Assembly: GCA_015067255.1 (NCBI GenBank)
Contig: SVMS01000014.1
Span: 1 to 46,615, forward strand
Direction: 5' to 3'
Length of the DNA: 46,615 nt
DNA from: Oscillospiraceae bacterium
GTDB lineage: Bacteria > Bacillota > Clostridia > Oscillospirales > SIG519
The notes under the pieces were generated by a model. The model saw only the letters and a list, made by a program, of their open reading frames with translations. It was not told where the DNA came from and did not search any database. The stretch's first letter is position 1. Each line of letters starts with the position of its first letter. The translations under genes and the position numbers were made by a program. This document shows, piece after piece, positions 33,811 to 42,878 of the stretch.

Positions 33811-35983
33811 AAGCAACGCCCCCTTTTAAAAAGCAATAGCTTTCAGCCTTTACGGTGTTTCCGTTTACTGAAATATCCTTATCTGAATAGTTTACTATAA
33901 CGCTGTAGCCGTTTTGGTAAACTGTTTCAAAAACGTCCTTTTCAAGCTCTCTGTGAGCTGTCATATACTGACCTGCGACAGCTTTATAAAAGCTTCTTGT
34001 ACTGTTATAAAGAGTATGTATTCTCTCTTCCCACACAGCACTGTTACAGGAATAATAGCCTTTTTCAGATGTTTTATGTATTATATCCGTATTTCGCACA
34101 ATAAGAGAAAAGTCGGGCGCTGCACCGTACTCAATACTCTTGAGAATTGCAAGCTCAGTATCTCCTTCAAGGTTTACCGAATTTGAAGCATAGTCGCATA
34201 TACCGTGAATAACCATCTGATAAAAAGGAATATCTTTTGTAAGCATATCATACTGACTTGATTTCATAGGAACAGAAGAAATCATATTGGCAGTGCTTAA
34301 AGAGTATATAAAGGCATCTTTAAAATAAATACCCTCTGAAGCATTTGATATTTTTTCAAAGGCTGTTTGTGTGATATCCAACATAGCCTGTCTGTCAAAA
34401 ATATTGTTTTTATCATAATCGGAATACAAATTGGCACCGCTGTTATAAATTCCGAAAGCACCGTTTATTTTATTAACCGATTTTGCTATTGTATCTGATA
34501 TTTTTTCTAAATTCAAAGCCGATATAAGATACCATTTTTTAAAGCTGTGATTTTTATCGAAGGTATTGAGATAATAGCTGAACTGCTCTGCTCTTGCTCC
34601 GCTGACGCTTCGGCTTACTCCCGTTATAGAGGAAATTCCGTTTCCGCCCTTATATACCTTTTGTATATCAGCAAGCAAATAAATGTTTTTATTTTTTTCA
34701 ATAAGAGTATTAATCTTTTTTACGTTTCCTATTTTTTTATTTATGGAAAGGTTTGTAGGTATTTTACCGTAAAGACCGCCCTTGAAAGCTCCAAGCATCG
34801 ACACAGAAACGCTGCCGTTACCGTTTTGTTCAAATTTTTCAAGAGCCTTTGAAACATCATCAAGGGTTGTCAGCGTAACCTGTCCCGTATAGGGAATACC
34901 TAAAAAGCTTTTTTTGATTTCGGCAGAAGCAAGATAAGAAAGATTTAAAGCTATACCCTGTGATTTTTTATCAGATAAATTATATTTGTCAATTAAATAA
35001 TTTCTGTAAAGCTCAGCCATTCCCGAATAATCGGCATTTTCTCCCTCAAGAAAATAATAGCCGACTCTGAATTTTTCTTTGCTGTAAGGCTTTTTGGGGA
35101 CAACGTATAAAACTCTGTCCTCGTTACTCATTTCCGCCAGATGAGTGGTATCAAGAGCGCGATAGTTAAAGGTTACTCCTGCGCTGTTATAACTTGTTTT
35201 TATTCCTGCAAGGTCTGCATTGATTGTGCAGACAGCCGCACCGTCTTCAACTATTGCAAACATTGCCGATTTTTCGCGTTTAATTGCGAATATCGGCATA
35301 TATACCTTTTCTTCAACTGTATCCTTAAACTTTTTATAAAGTATGGGATCCTCCCCGTAAACTTCTTTTGAATATCCGAATTTATATGAGGTCATAGAAT
35401 TAAATTCTGCAATTGCGCCGCTTCCGTCGGGAACTAATAAATATCCCTTTTCATCTGCGTATGTTGCTCCGAAATATGGCAAAAGGGAAATTGAAATTAT
35501 TTTATTCTCCCCTGTTTCTTTTATCTCGCTTGCGATAATATCTACGCAAAGTCTGTCCTCTTCAAGAGTAATTTCCACGGGTATTACAAAATTTTCTTCT
35601 TTGAAATTGTATTCAAAACGAACACCATTGCCATTTTTAGTGCCGGAAAGGGAGCTTTTATTTATAACTGCAACCTTTGAGTTTTTAACAAAGGTATTCT
35701 TTTTTGCATCTATGTATTCTACTGTTATCTGAGACATCATATTGGTTCTTTCCATACCCACGGCATTGTCATCGGGCTTTTCAAGAAACGGCTGTGAGCA
35801 ATAGATATCTCCGGAAGCTTTTTCGGTTACAAAGAAGTCTCCGTTTGAAAGGTTTGCATTGAGAATAAGCTTCGAATTTTGGGCAATAACCTGCGTTTCC
35901 TGTGGCTGAGCCTCAGCGCAGACACAAAAGCCGCAACAAAAAACAGTTATAGCGGTAATAAGCACAGCAACAATCCTTTTCAC
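33800..35983 (-). CDS. Secreted DUF5696-domain protein
   Basis: This 727-residue protein has a signal peptide (about 1-24) and starts with GTG, preceded by AAGGAGGGG six bases upstream. The N-terminal half is beta-rich with the block PYFGATYADEKGYLLVPDGSG near residues 195-215, which I associate with DUF5696. The C-terminal half is alpha/beta (LADIQKVYKGG, KWYLISALNL, GIYFKDAFIYS), suggestive of a barrel of glycosidase type, but I cannot point to catalytic residues. DUF5696 proteins tend to occur with sugar ABC transporters and Yip1-family proteins in Gram-positive genomes, and that arrangement is seen here. Role in uptake or in glycan cleavage is unresolved. Confidence 0.8.
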   Translation of the reverse strand: MKRIVAVLITAITVFCCGFCVCAEAQPQETQVIAQNSKLILNANLSNGDFFVTEKASGDIYCSQPFLEKPDDNAVGMERTNMMSQITVEYIDAKKNTFVKNSKVAVINKSSLSGTKNGNGVRFEYNFKEENFVIPVEITLEEDRLCVDIIASEIKETGENKIISISLLPYFGATYADEKGYLLVPDGSGAIAEFNSMTSYKFGYSKEVYGEDPILYKKFKDTVEEKVYMPIFAIKREKSAMFAIVEDGAAVCTINADLAGIKTSYNSAGVTFNYRALDTTHLAEMSNEDRVLYVVPKKPYSKEKFRVGYYFLEGENADYSGMAELYRNYLIDKYNLSDKKSQGIALNLSYLASAEIKKSFLGIPYTGQVTLTTLDDVSKALEKFEQNGNGSVSVSMLGAFKGGLYGKIPTNLSINKKIGNVKKINTLIEKNKNIYLLADIQKVYKGGNGISSITGVSRSVSGARAEQFSYYLNTFDKNHSFKKWYLISALNLEKISDTIAKSVNKINGAFGIYNSGANLYSDYDKNNIFDRQAMLDITQTAFEKISNASEGIYFKDAFIYSLSTANMISSVPMKSSQYDMLTKDIPFYQMVIHGICDYASNSVNLEGDTELAILKSIEYGAAPDFSLIVRNTDIIHKTSEKGYYSCNSAVWEERIHTLYNSTRSFYKAVAGQYMTAHRELEKDVFETVYQNGYSVIVNYSDKDISVNGNTVKAESYCFLKGGVAYEN

Positions 35984-35999
35984 GTTATTCCCCTCCTTC

Positions 36000-36637
36000 T
36001 TACATTCTGAAAACTATCTCGTTATATATGTTCATTATAAATATCAAAAACTGTTGTGTCATACTGAATACTATGACGCACAAAAAGGCTATCAATGCCA
36101 TAAATACAATACATACAACAAGAGAAAATACGGTTTTTTTCATAGTAAACCTATGAACCTCTTTCATTCCTATCATAAGCAAAAGCACCGACCATATAAT
36201 TCCTATTGTTGATATTATTTCTATAAAGGCTTGCTCTCTCAATACCAAAAGATTTGTCAGCACCGTATTTATAAAGGAAGCTATGATATACGGTGTCAGA
36301 GAAAAGCCTGTAACAGTGAAATTTCAATAAAAGTAGCTTCTCCCTCTGTCAAAGCACAAAAAGCCCAGTTGCTTACAATAAAGCAAGCGTACAGCGCAGT
36401 AATTATCGCCGCTTCAAGCAAAAGATTTACGTTTTCGATTTTTGCGGTGTTAAAGAGAAAGCCGTTAAGCACAAGAGTTAATATTCTTGCAATAAATACA
36501 AGGGCAAGCTGACAAAATATCTGCCATATCGCACCCGCCTTTTTATATTTTATCTGTTCTGAACAATCAAAGGGGGCCGTTATGTATTTAATGGGGTTTA
36601 AAAATTTTCTGTCAATCCATTGTTTCATCTTTTCCAC
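36000..36637 (-). pseudogene. Yip1-family membrane protein, frameshifted
   Basis: The gene begins with ATG at 36637 and reads MEKMKQWIDRKFLNPIKYITAPFD, with membrane helices, until ALTEGEATFIEIS. It then hits TGA about nine codons later. Shifting frame at 36315-36325 continues the protein without a gap as TVTGFSLTPYIIASFINTVL and on to the stop at 36000, giving about 212 residues and five predicted helices, as expected for Yip1-family proteins. One base is missing relative to an intact frame. Yip1-like membrane proteins occur beside DUF5696 and sugar transporters. The lesion may be a real mutation, a phase-variable or programmed shift, or an assembly error. The start overlaps the upstream gene by 26 bases. 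Confidence 0.82.
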
Positions 36638-38072
36638 CCCTCTTTTTTATATTATTAAGCTTAACTATTAGCAGTACAAACAAAACGACTGCGCCCAAAG
36701 CAAAAAAGATGAAATTCTTTCTCATAAATTCAATTCTGAAAGCGGAATATGCCATATCGTATTTTTCTCTGTCCTCAGACAAGGAAAAATATCTCATAGC
36801 AGTACGGTATTCTTCCTGCTTGTAATATCCCATACCTATACCCGATAAAGCCGCCTGATAATTGGCATTTTTCTCGTATATTTTCTGCCATATGGGCATA
36901 GCCTGCACATACTCTCCCTTGCTGTCGAGTATAAAAGCTTCTTTTATGCTGTTTGTATATTCGGTAGGAGAAAGCACAAATACGGCATTTTTTGTATTGT
37001 CAAGAACATACACCTTTTCACCGTATACAGATAAAGCACACGGATTTCTGAAGGTGCCCTTTTGTTCTCCTATACCTCCGAATACAGCCACAAGCACGCT
37101 GTCCTGAGAATATTGGAATATACGGCCTCTTGTAACATCAAGAGCATAAATAAAGCCGTCATTATCAACAGCTATATCCTGAAAAGAGCTGTCAAGAGTA
37201 GTTCCCGCATCTGATATAATACGAAGGTCGCCGTAATCTCCGTTTCCAATTTTACGTTCGGGAAAATCGGAATTATATTTCAAAATATTATTGCCGTAGG
37301 GATTGAATTTTTTTATTTCCTGCATAGAATTTTCAGTGCTTGCGGTAACGGTATATATAAAATCGTTATTGTCCACACAAACTCCTGTAAATTCAACGGG
37401 AATAGTCTGTTTCATATTGGCTTGCTGAGTTTCTGTGAAAATGTTTTTCCAGAACTGTGAAGCTATAACGGAAAGAGAAGCCTGAATTTTATTTGAGCCG
37501 AAATAGCCTATCATTTTTCCAAATTGGTCAACAGTGATAAGTCCGTTGTAGTCGCCCTTACACACAATCTGTATTATACCCGTAGAGTCTACACTCAGGC
37601 GCTGAGGCTTGAATTTAAAATCGTCCCCTACTATCTGAGAAGGCACAAAATCAAGCTTTTCAAAAATACAGGTATTTTTCTCAGCGACATATATTTCCCC
37701 TTTGTCGCTTGCACAAAGGAATATTTTTTCATCAGTTACAAAAATACCGGTACAATCAGCAAAAGACATATTCTGTGTAGGCAGTATTTCCTTGACAAAA
37801 TTATCACTGCTGTCAAATACAGCCAATCTGTTGTTCTCGCAGTCTATAACATAAAGGTTTCCGTCTTTATCGTGAGCCATATCTGAGGGAGCAGAAAGCT
37901 CTTTTCCCGTTTTTTCTTTGACATCAAGCTTTTTTTCATAGATATAGGTTTGGGGAGAAGGTACTGCTTCTCCTGTTACAGAATAGGTATAATCGTTATA
38001 GTTGGAGACTGCATATGCGCTCATTGGCATTACAAAAAGCAGTATTGCAACTATTATAAATATTCTTTTCAT
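36612..38072 (-). CDS. Secreted membrane-anchored NHL beta-propeller protein with TPR segment
   Basis: The product has 486 residues. A signal peptide (about 1-22) is followed by NHL-type beta-propeller repeats to about residue 370 (MAHDKDGNLYVIDCENNRLAVFD, IAVDNDGFIYALDVTRGRIFQY, SVYGEKVYVLDNTKNAVFV). Next come one or two TPR-like helical hairpins (GEYVQAMPIWQKIYEKN, MGYYKQEEYRTAMRYF). It ends with a membrane helix near 460-477 and a charged tail. The propeller should lie outside the cell. Such proteins typically mediate binding; the partner is probably one of the adjacent importer proteins. The ATG at 38072 has AAAGGGG upstream. An in-frame alternative at 38156 would prepend 28 residues ahead of the signal peptide and is rejected. 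Confidence 0.8.
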   Translation of the reverse strand: MKRIFIIVAILLFVMPMSAYAVSNYNDYTYSVTGEAVPSPQTYIYEKKLDVKEKTGKELSAPSDMAHDKDGNLYVIDCENNRLAVFDSSDNFVKEILPTQNMSFADCTGIFVTDEKIFLCASDKGEIYVAEKNTCIFEKLDFVPSQIVGDDFKFKPQRLSVDSTGIIQIVCKGDYNGLITVDQFGKMIGYFGSNKIQASLSVIASQFWKNIFTETQQANMKQTIPVEFTGVCVDNNDFIYTVTASTENSMQEIKKFNPYGNNILKYNSDFPERKIGNGDYGDLRIISDAGTTLDSSFQDIAVDNDGFIYALDVTRGRIFQYSQDSVLVAVFGGIGEQKGTFRNPCALSVYGEKVYVLDNTKNAVFVLSPTEYTNSIKEAFILDSKGEYVQAMPIWQKIYEKNANYQAALSGIGMGYYKQEEYRTAMRYFSLSEDREKYDMAYSAFRIEFMRKNFIFFALGAVVLFVLLIVKLNNIKKRGGKDETMD

Positions 38073-38091
38073 ATCGCAGTCCCCTTTCTTT

Positions 38092-38952
38092 TTATTCTTT
38101 AATTCCTGAATTTGCCATAGTTTCAATAATTTTTCGCTGAAACAGTACAAAGACAAGCACAGGCGGAATTATCATAAGCAACGTTCCCGCTGCACCTGCA
38201 CCTGCACGGGACATTCCCGAGGATATTATCTGTGTCAGCATAGCAGGCAAAAGCTTTTTTGACTCTGTAAAAATCATTCCGTTACCATTGCTGTTCCAAA
38301 GTGACTGAAAAGTAAAAATAACAACCGTTATCCACGCAGGCTTTACGGCAGGTGTAACTATGCCAAAGCATATTCGCATCTCTCCCGCCCCGTCTATCCT
38401 TGCCGATTCAATAACGGCGTTAGGCACTGTGGACATAAACTGTCTTAAAAGAAATATACCCAAGGTTGAAGAAAAGACAGGAGCAAGAATTGCCATAGGA
38501 GTATCAAGCCAGCCTAATTTTGCAGTTATAAGATATCTGGGAACGGCAAGCACATTTCCTGTATATAAAAGCGAAAGAACTATTATTTTGTTATATAAAT
38601 TTTTGCCGAGAAAATCGTGCTTTGAAAGCACATAAGCGCCCATAATACTGATAAAAACAACCGTTGTAGTTCCTGCAAAGGCTACAAAAACCGTATTATA
38701 CACATATTTTGGAAAAGGTACTCTGAGATTTGCCGCTATGTCAAATAAATCAAGAAAATTATCGGCTGTGGGATTGATAGCATAAAACTTAGGCGGGAAA
38801 ATGAAAAATTCCTCAACCGGCTTAATTGAGCTTGCAACGGTGTAAACAAGGGGAATTATCATAAATACTCCCAAAACAAACAAAAACATTATCGTTATAA
38901 TATTTCCGCCCAAGGAGCGATTAAGCTTCTTTTTCTTCGAAATTCTGTTCAT
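38092..38952 (-). CDS. Carbohydrate ABC transporter permease, MalG type (importer 1)
   Basis: A membrane protein of about 286 residues with six predicted helices. The EAA loop is present but diverged (IESARIDGAGEMRICFGIVTPAVKPA near 185-210). It pairs with the MalF-type protein upstream and the giant binding protein. AGGAAGG at the end of the upstream gene can serve the ATG at 38952 (11 bases away) or GTG at 38958 (five bases away); a GTG at 38964 overlaps the site. Start is therefore uncertain by a few codons. No ATPase is encoded nearby. Confidence 0.92.
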   Translation of the reverse strand: MNRISKKKKLNRSLGGNIITIMFLFVLGVFMIIPLVYTVASSIKPVEEFFIFPPKFYAINPTADNFLDLFDIAANLRVPFPKYVYNTVFVAFAGTTTVVFISIMGAYVLSKHDFLGKNLYNKIIVLSLLYTGNVLAVPRYLITAKLGWLDTPMAILAPVFSSTLGIFLLRQFMSTVPNAVIESARIDGAGEMRICFGIVTPAVKPAWITVVIFTFQSLWNSNGNGMIFTESKKLLPAMLTQIISSGMSRAGAGAAGTLLMIIPPVLVFVLFQRKIIETMANSGIKE

Positions 38953-38960
38953 CTTCACCG

Positions 38961-39866
38961 TCACCTTCCTATACGGTTTATTCCTGTGTCTATAATCTTG
39001 TGTATCAGATACATAAACACAAACAATAAAAGAGTTATCGCACAGGCATATCCCATTTCATACCTTATGTTAGCATAGTCATAGGCGTGCAGGGTAACGG
39101 TAAGACCTGCGTTGTTTATACTGGGATATCCGCAAAGCTGAAGGCTTATATCTCCTGCGGAAAAAGAGGTAGTTATCTGAGTTATTGCACCGAAAAGAAG
39201 CATAGGCTTCATCTGAGGCAAAGTCACATACCAAAGCTCTTGCCAACGGTTATGAATACCGTCTATTGCGCCGGCTTCGTAAAGGTCGGGGTTTATCATC
39301 TGAAAGCCTGCTACAAAAGCAAGAAAGCCTGTACCTAAGCTGAGCCACAGCTGAACTAAAATTAAAATACCCAATATCATTTCAGGGTCTTTAAGGAAAA
39401 GCATAGGCTCATTTATTATTCCGTATTTCATAAGCAAGCCGTTTACAATTCCGTATTGGTCCGAGCTGAGTATAATCTGCCATACAACGTACAGCTGACC
39501 TGAAATTGAAGGCGCATAAAAAACGAAGGTGATAAAAGACCTGAGTCCTTTGCTCAAATCGTTTATAAGCCACGCTATAAAAAAGCACAGCACGTAGCTT
39601 AAAGGTCCTGTAATAACGGCAAAAAGCAAAGTGTTCTGTATAGCCGTAATAAACTCATTGTCAGACAAAAGCAAGGATGCAAAATTATCAAGACCAACAA
39701 AAACAGGAGTATTAAAATAATCGTAGGATGTAAAAGAAAGTATAACCGATATTATAATCGGAAAAAGCATAAACAGAAAAAAGAATAAGGAAAATGGCAA
39801 AAGCATAAGATAACTTACTTTTGACTTAGCTATTCTTTTTCTTAAAGAAATCTCCTGTCCTTTCAT
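38961..39866 (-). CDS. Sugar ABC transporter permease, MalF type (importer 1)
   Basis: A 301-residue membrane protein with six predicted helices and an EAA loop (YEAGAIDGIHNRWQELWYVTLPQMKP near 205-232). It forms the pore with the MalG-type subunit encoded next and receives substrate from the fused binding protein encoded just upstream, whose stop codon is six bases before this ATG. AGGAAGGTAATTATT precedes the ATG; the first part is the ribosome site. Confidence 0.93.
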   Translation of the reverse strand: MKGQEISLRKRIAKSKVSYLMLLPFSLFFFLFMLFPIIISVILSFTSYDYFNTPVFVGLDNFASLLLSDNEFITAIQNTLLFAVITGPLSYVLCFFIAWLINDLSKGLRSFITFVFYAPSISGQLYVVWQIILSSDQYGIVNGLLMKYGIINEPMLFLKDPEMILGILILVQLWLSLGTGFLAFVAGFQMINPDLYEAGAIDGIHNRWQELWYVTLPQMKPMLLFGAITQITTSFSAGDISLQLCGYPSINNAGLTVTLHAYDYANIRYEMGYACAITLLLFVFMYLIHKIIDTGINRIGR

Positions 39867-39871
39867 AATAA

Positions 39872-42712
39872 TTACCTTCCTATAATCTCAAGCTGAGCGC
39901 TTTTTCTCTTAAGCTCAGTGTCTATTATTTCTCCGTACTTTTCAAGCACGGTTCTCGCCGTATCATTTGACAGTATAACATCGGATATAGCGTTTGTCAG
40001 ATATCTGCTTACAAAATAATTTCCCGGCACCTGTTCAAAGGTGCTGACGTTTTCCCACTGTTCCTTTATAACCTTTACTGCACTTGAAGGCCACGGGATT
40101 TTTTCAAATGCGTTTTTATTTGCAGTTAAGTATCTTCCCGAAGGACCGAGAATTGTTTCAACCTCCATACCGTAACGGTATTGAGCGTCCTCACTTGTCC
40201 ACCATTTCATAAACTCCCAAGCCAGCTCGTAGTTTTTACAGGACTTGAACATTATTGAAGATACTCCCGTAAACTCACTTGTACGGTTAAGACCGTTTTC
40301 ATCGGGAGTGCCGGGAATTAACGAAATTGACCATTTGCCCGAAATTTCCGGTGCTGCAAAGGAAAGATAGTTATAGGTTGAAAGAGGCGCTATACCTATG
40401 GGCATTTCTCCTGTTCTGAAACGGTTGGGAAAATCGTAATACACAGGCAATCCAAACTCGGTATATAAATCGGTAAGCTGTTTAAAAGCATCTATTGCTT
40501 CGGTGCTATTAAGATTGTTGCCTGTAAGATTGCTGTTATAAAGCTCCACTTTGTTTTGCATCAGGAAAGTATACAGCATTTTTGGCGGCTCTGTATTTAT
40601 CGTACCTGCAACGGTCTGAGTAATGCTTGGAATACCCACGTCCATATTGTTTCTTGCAAGAATCGGTACTATATCCTTAAGCTCTTTCCATGTTTCAGGA
40701 ACTTTAAGCGAAAGCTCCGAAAAAATATCGGTACGGTAAAACATTACGTTAAATTCCTGAACCTCAGGCAGAGCGTAATATTTTTCCTTATAGCCATAAG
40801 GCTTAAGGGCGCTATCATAAAAGTTCTTCTTTGTAAATGAATCAAAGTCCTCAAAATCGCTCAAGGGGACAAGAATTCCTCTTGCCGCATAGTCAACAGG
40901 GGCGCTCATTCCGATATTCAAAGCAATGTCGGGCCCGTTTCCTGCCACAACTGCTTCCACAAGATTTCCCTGTACTAATTTCAAATTTACACTTGCGTTA
41001 TTGTCGGTTTTAAAATATTTTACAATAAGATTGCTTAGGCTTTGAGCCTGGTCACGTCCCGCAGAAAGCCAGACATCTATTTTTTCTGTACCTTCAGCGC
41101 CGCCGATACTGTCGTAATCGACAAAAAACGAGTAAATAAAGCTCTTAAAAAGGCTCACTGCAGACTCAAAAAATCCTGCGTTTGCCTTAAGATTTTTTTG
41201 AAGATTATTTCCTAAAGCAATATAATCCACATATATCGGATAATTGCTTGCCGAAAGAAGCCAAGCAGAAAATGCGCTTATATTGGATTTAAGATTTGAA
41301 ACTCTCGAAGCAATACTTCTCGGCTTTTCAATAAAGCTTTTTATCTGCTCTGAAAGAGTCATTACAGAAGAAGCCTGAGCCGCGGTTGAGTGGGACATCT
41401 CCTCCATGTTGTCAAGTCCCTTTTCCAAGCCTTGCATTATATTTGTAAGGCGCTCAATAAGATTAGGGACGGATTTTTCTAAGTTGTAATCACGGTAAAG
41501 GTCGGGAGATGTGCCAGTTATCATAATGATATCAGTATAAATGTCTGTTACATCAGTCAATAGCTTTTCAAAGTCAGCTATTATATCCTTCATTTCACCT
41601 GTTGTAACTTCCATTCTCAAGGCATGCTTTCCCTTTTCCAGATAGAAAAGATAAGGAGTGCCGTTTTCATCGGAAAGTGTTTCGATTTTCCAGGAACGGT
41701 CATACCCGAAGCCATAGCCTTCCATTTCCTTGAACGGTATTTCCCCGTCAATATAAATTGTACGGTAGCAGTTCATTCCGTTAAGCTCGTTCTGACGAAG
41801 CCTTAAAGCTATTTCATAAAGTCCGCTTGTTTCTACGTCGATATTCCATTCTATCCATTGAGAAGGAGAAGACCAGTTTGTTCCGCCTATCATATTAAGT
41901 CTTACTCTTTTTTCGTCAAAGGGATAAGTTGCACAGCTTGACTTATCAGCCAACGGATAAAGTAAAGCGTCTGACTTAAGAGCTTCCTTTTCTCCCTGTA
42001 TTATAAGAGGCTCGCCTTCATAACGTTCATTTTGATAAGAGGAAATATATTGACTGTAACCAACAACCTTACCGTCAGTTGCCACTTCTATTTGTTCTAT
42101 ACAAACTCCGCCGTTTACAGCGACAATATCCAACGAATGTATGCCTTGTGTAAAAAAGAACCGATAATGGTCGCTCATTCCGTTCGATTGGTTATAAAGA
42201 GCAACTGTGCTGTACTTAGCTATTTGCTCCTGCTCAGGACGAAGCTCGTTTTGATTGCGGTCTGTTTCAAAAACATCATTTTTACTTGTATATGTACGCT
42301 TTAAAGAAATATCGTTTGCTTCAAAAAAAGGAACCTGCCCATCTATTTTAACGCAAAGCTCTATTTCACGCTCTGTTTCAACTACTGCGCAATAGGAAAG
42401 ATAAATACAGTAATAGCCCTCCTGCTCTATATCAACCTTTACCGAGACACTATCACCTGCATTTTTGAGAATTACAACCTTTTCTCTGTCTGCATAGCTT
42501 TCAAAGATTGTATCTTCGCTTATGTCAACCTGAGCCTTTGCTTCAAACTCTTTAATCTCTCCGTTATCCTCAAGATATTTTCCGTATGTATAATTATAGC
42601 CCGAGATATCGGTATTCTGTTGAACACTGTTATTTTCAGCCTGAACTGCAAAAACAAAATTAAACAAAAGGACAAAGAACAGTAAAATTGCCGATATTTT
42701 ACTTTTCAACAT
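39872..42712 (-). CDS. Giant secreted solute-binding protein fused to carbohydrate-binding-like modules
   Basis: The product has 946 residues. It has an N-terminal signal sequence ending in AVQAE with no lipobox cysteine. Two beta-sandwich-like regions follow (about 30-215 and 230-385; the second has WIEWNIDVETSGLYEIALRLR and YLEKGKHALRMEV, typical of carbohydrate-binding folds). A helical segment (about 390-530) leads to a family 1 extracellular solute-binding domain (about 540-940: ALNIGMSAPVDYAARG, YALPEVQEFNVMFYRTD, SSIMFKSCKNYELAWEFMKWW). Ordinary sugar-binding proteins are about 430 residues. The ATG at 42712 has AGGAGG eight bases upstream; a GTG at 42721 overlaps that site. It is the first gene of the island's leftward run. 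Confidence 0.85.
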   Translation of the reverse strand: MLKSKISAILLFFVLLFNFVFAVQAENNSVQQNTDISGYNYTYGKYLEDNGEIKEFEAKAQVDISEDTIFESYADREKVVILKNAGDSVSVKVDIEQEGYYCIYLSYCAVVETEREIELCVKIDGQVPFFEANDISLKRTYTSKNDVFETDRNQNELRPEQEQIAKYSTVALYNQSNGMSDHYRFFFTQGIHSLDIVAVNGGVCIEQIEVATDGKVVGYSQYISSYQNERYEGEPLIIQGEKEALKSDALLYPLADKSSCATYPFDEKRVRLNMIGGTNWSSPSQWIEWNIDVETSGLYEIALRLRQNELNGMNCYRTIYIDGEIPFKEMEGYGFGYDRSWKIETLSDENGTPYLFYLEKGKHALRMEVTTGEMKDIIADFEKLLTDVTDIYTDIIMITGTSPDLYRDYNLEKSVPNLIERLTNIMQGLEKGLDNMEEMSHSTAAQASSVMTLSEQIKSFIEKPRSIASRVSNLKSNISAFSAWLLSASNYPIYVDYIALGNNLQKNLKANAGFFESAVSLFKSFIYSFFVDYDSIGGAEGTEKIDVWLSAGRDQAQSLSNLIVKYFKTDNNASVNLKLVQGNLVEAVVAGNGPDIALNIGMSAPVDYAARGILVPLSDFEDFDSFTKKNFYDSALKPYGYKEKYYALPEVQEFNVMFYRTDIFSELSLKVPETWKELKDIVPILARNNMDVGIPSITQTVAGTINTEPPKMLYTFLMQNKVELYNSNLTGNNLNSTEAIDAFKQLTDLYTEFGLPVYYDFPNRFRTGEMPIGIAPLSTYNYLSFAAPEISGKWSISLIPGTPDENGLNRTSEFTGVSSIMFKSCKNYELAWEFMKWWTSEDAQYRYGMEVETILGPSGRYLTANKNAFEKIPWPSSAVKVIKEQWENVSTFEQVPGNYFVSRYLTNAISDVILSNDTARTVLEKYGEIIDTELKRKSAQLEIIGR

Positions 42713-42840
42713 TTCCGACACCTCCTATAAGACAAAAAATACTACGATTTTTAAAATTTTAGAAATTACACTGATGGTATTCCCCTATACTACAAAAATA
42801 ATATTATAAAAACAAGCTTTTTTCAATGGTAATACAAGTT

Positions 42841-42878
42841 AAAACAGTAGGGTATTTTGTCGTAAAATTTACTGTTTT
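42841..42878 (-). terminator. Possible terminator overlapping the araC-type stop codon
   Basis: AAAACAGTA (42841-42849) is complementary to TACTGTTTT (42870-42878), with an inner ATTTT/AAAAT repeat. The stem includes the regulator's stop codon and, read leftward, ends in four T. If real, it separates the regulator from the transport operon. The T tract is short, so this is tentative; it might instead be an operator. Confidence 0.4.
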
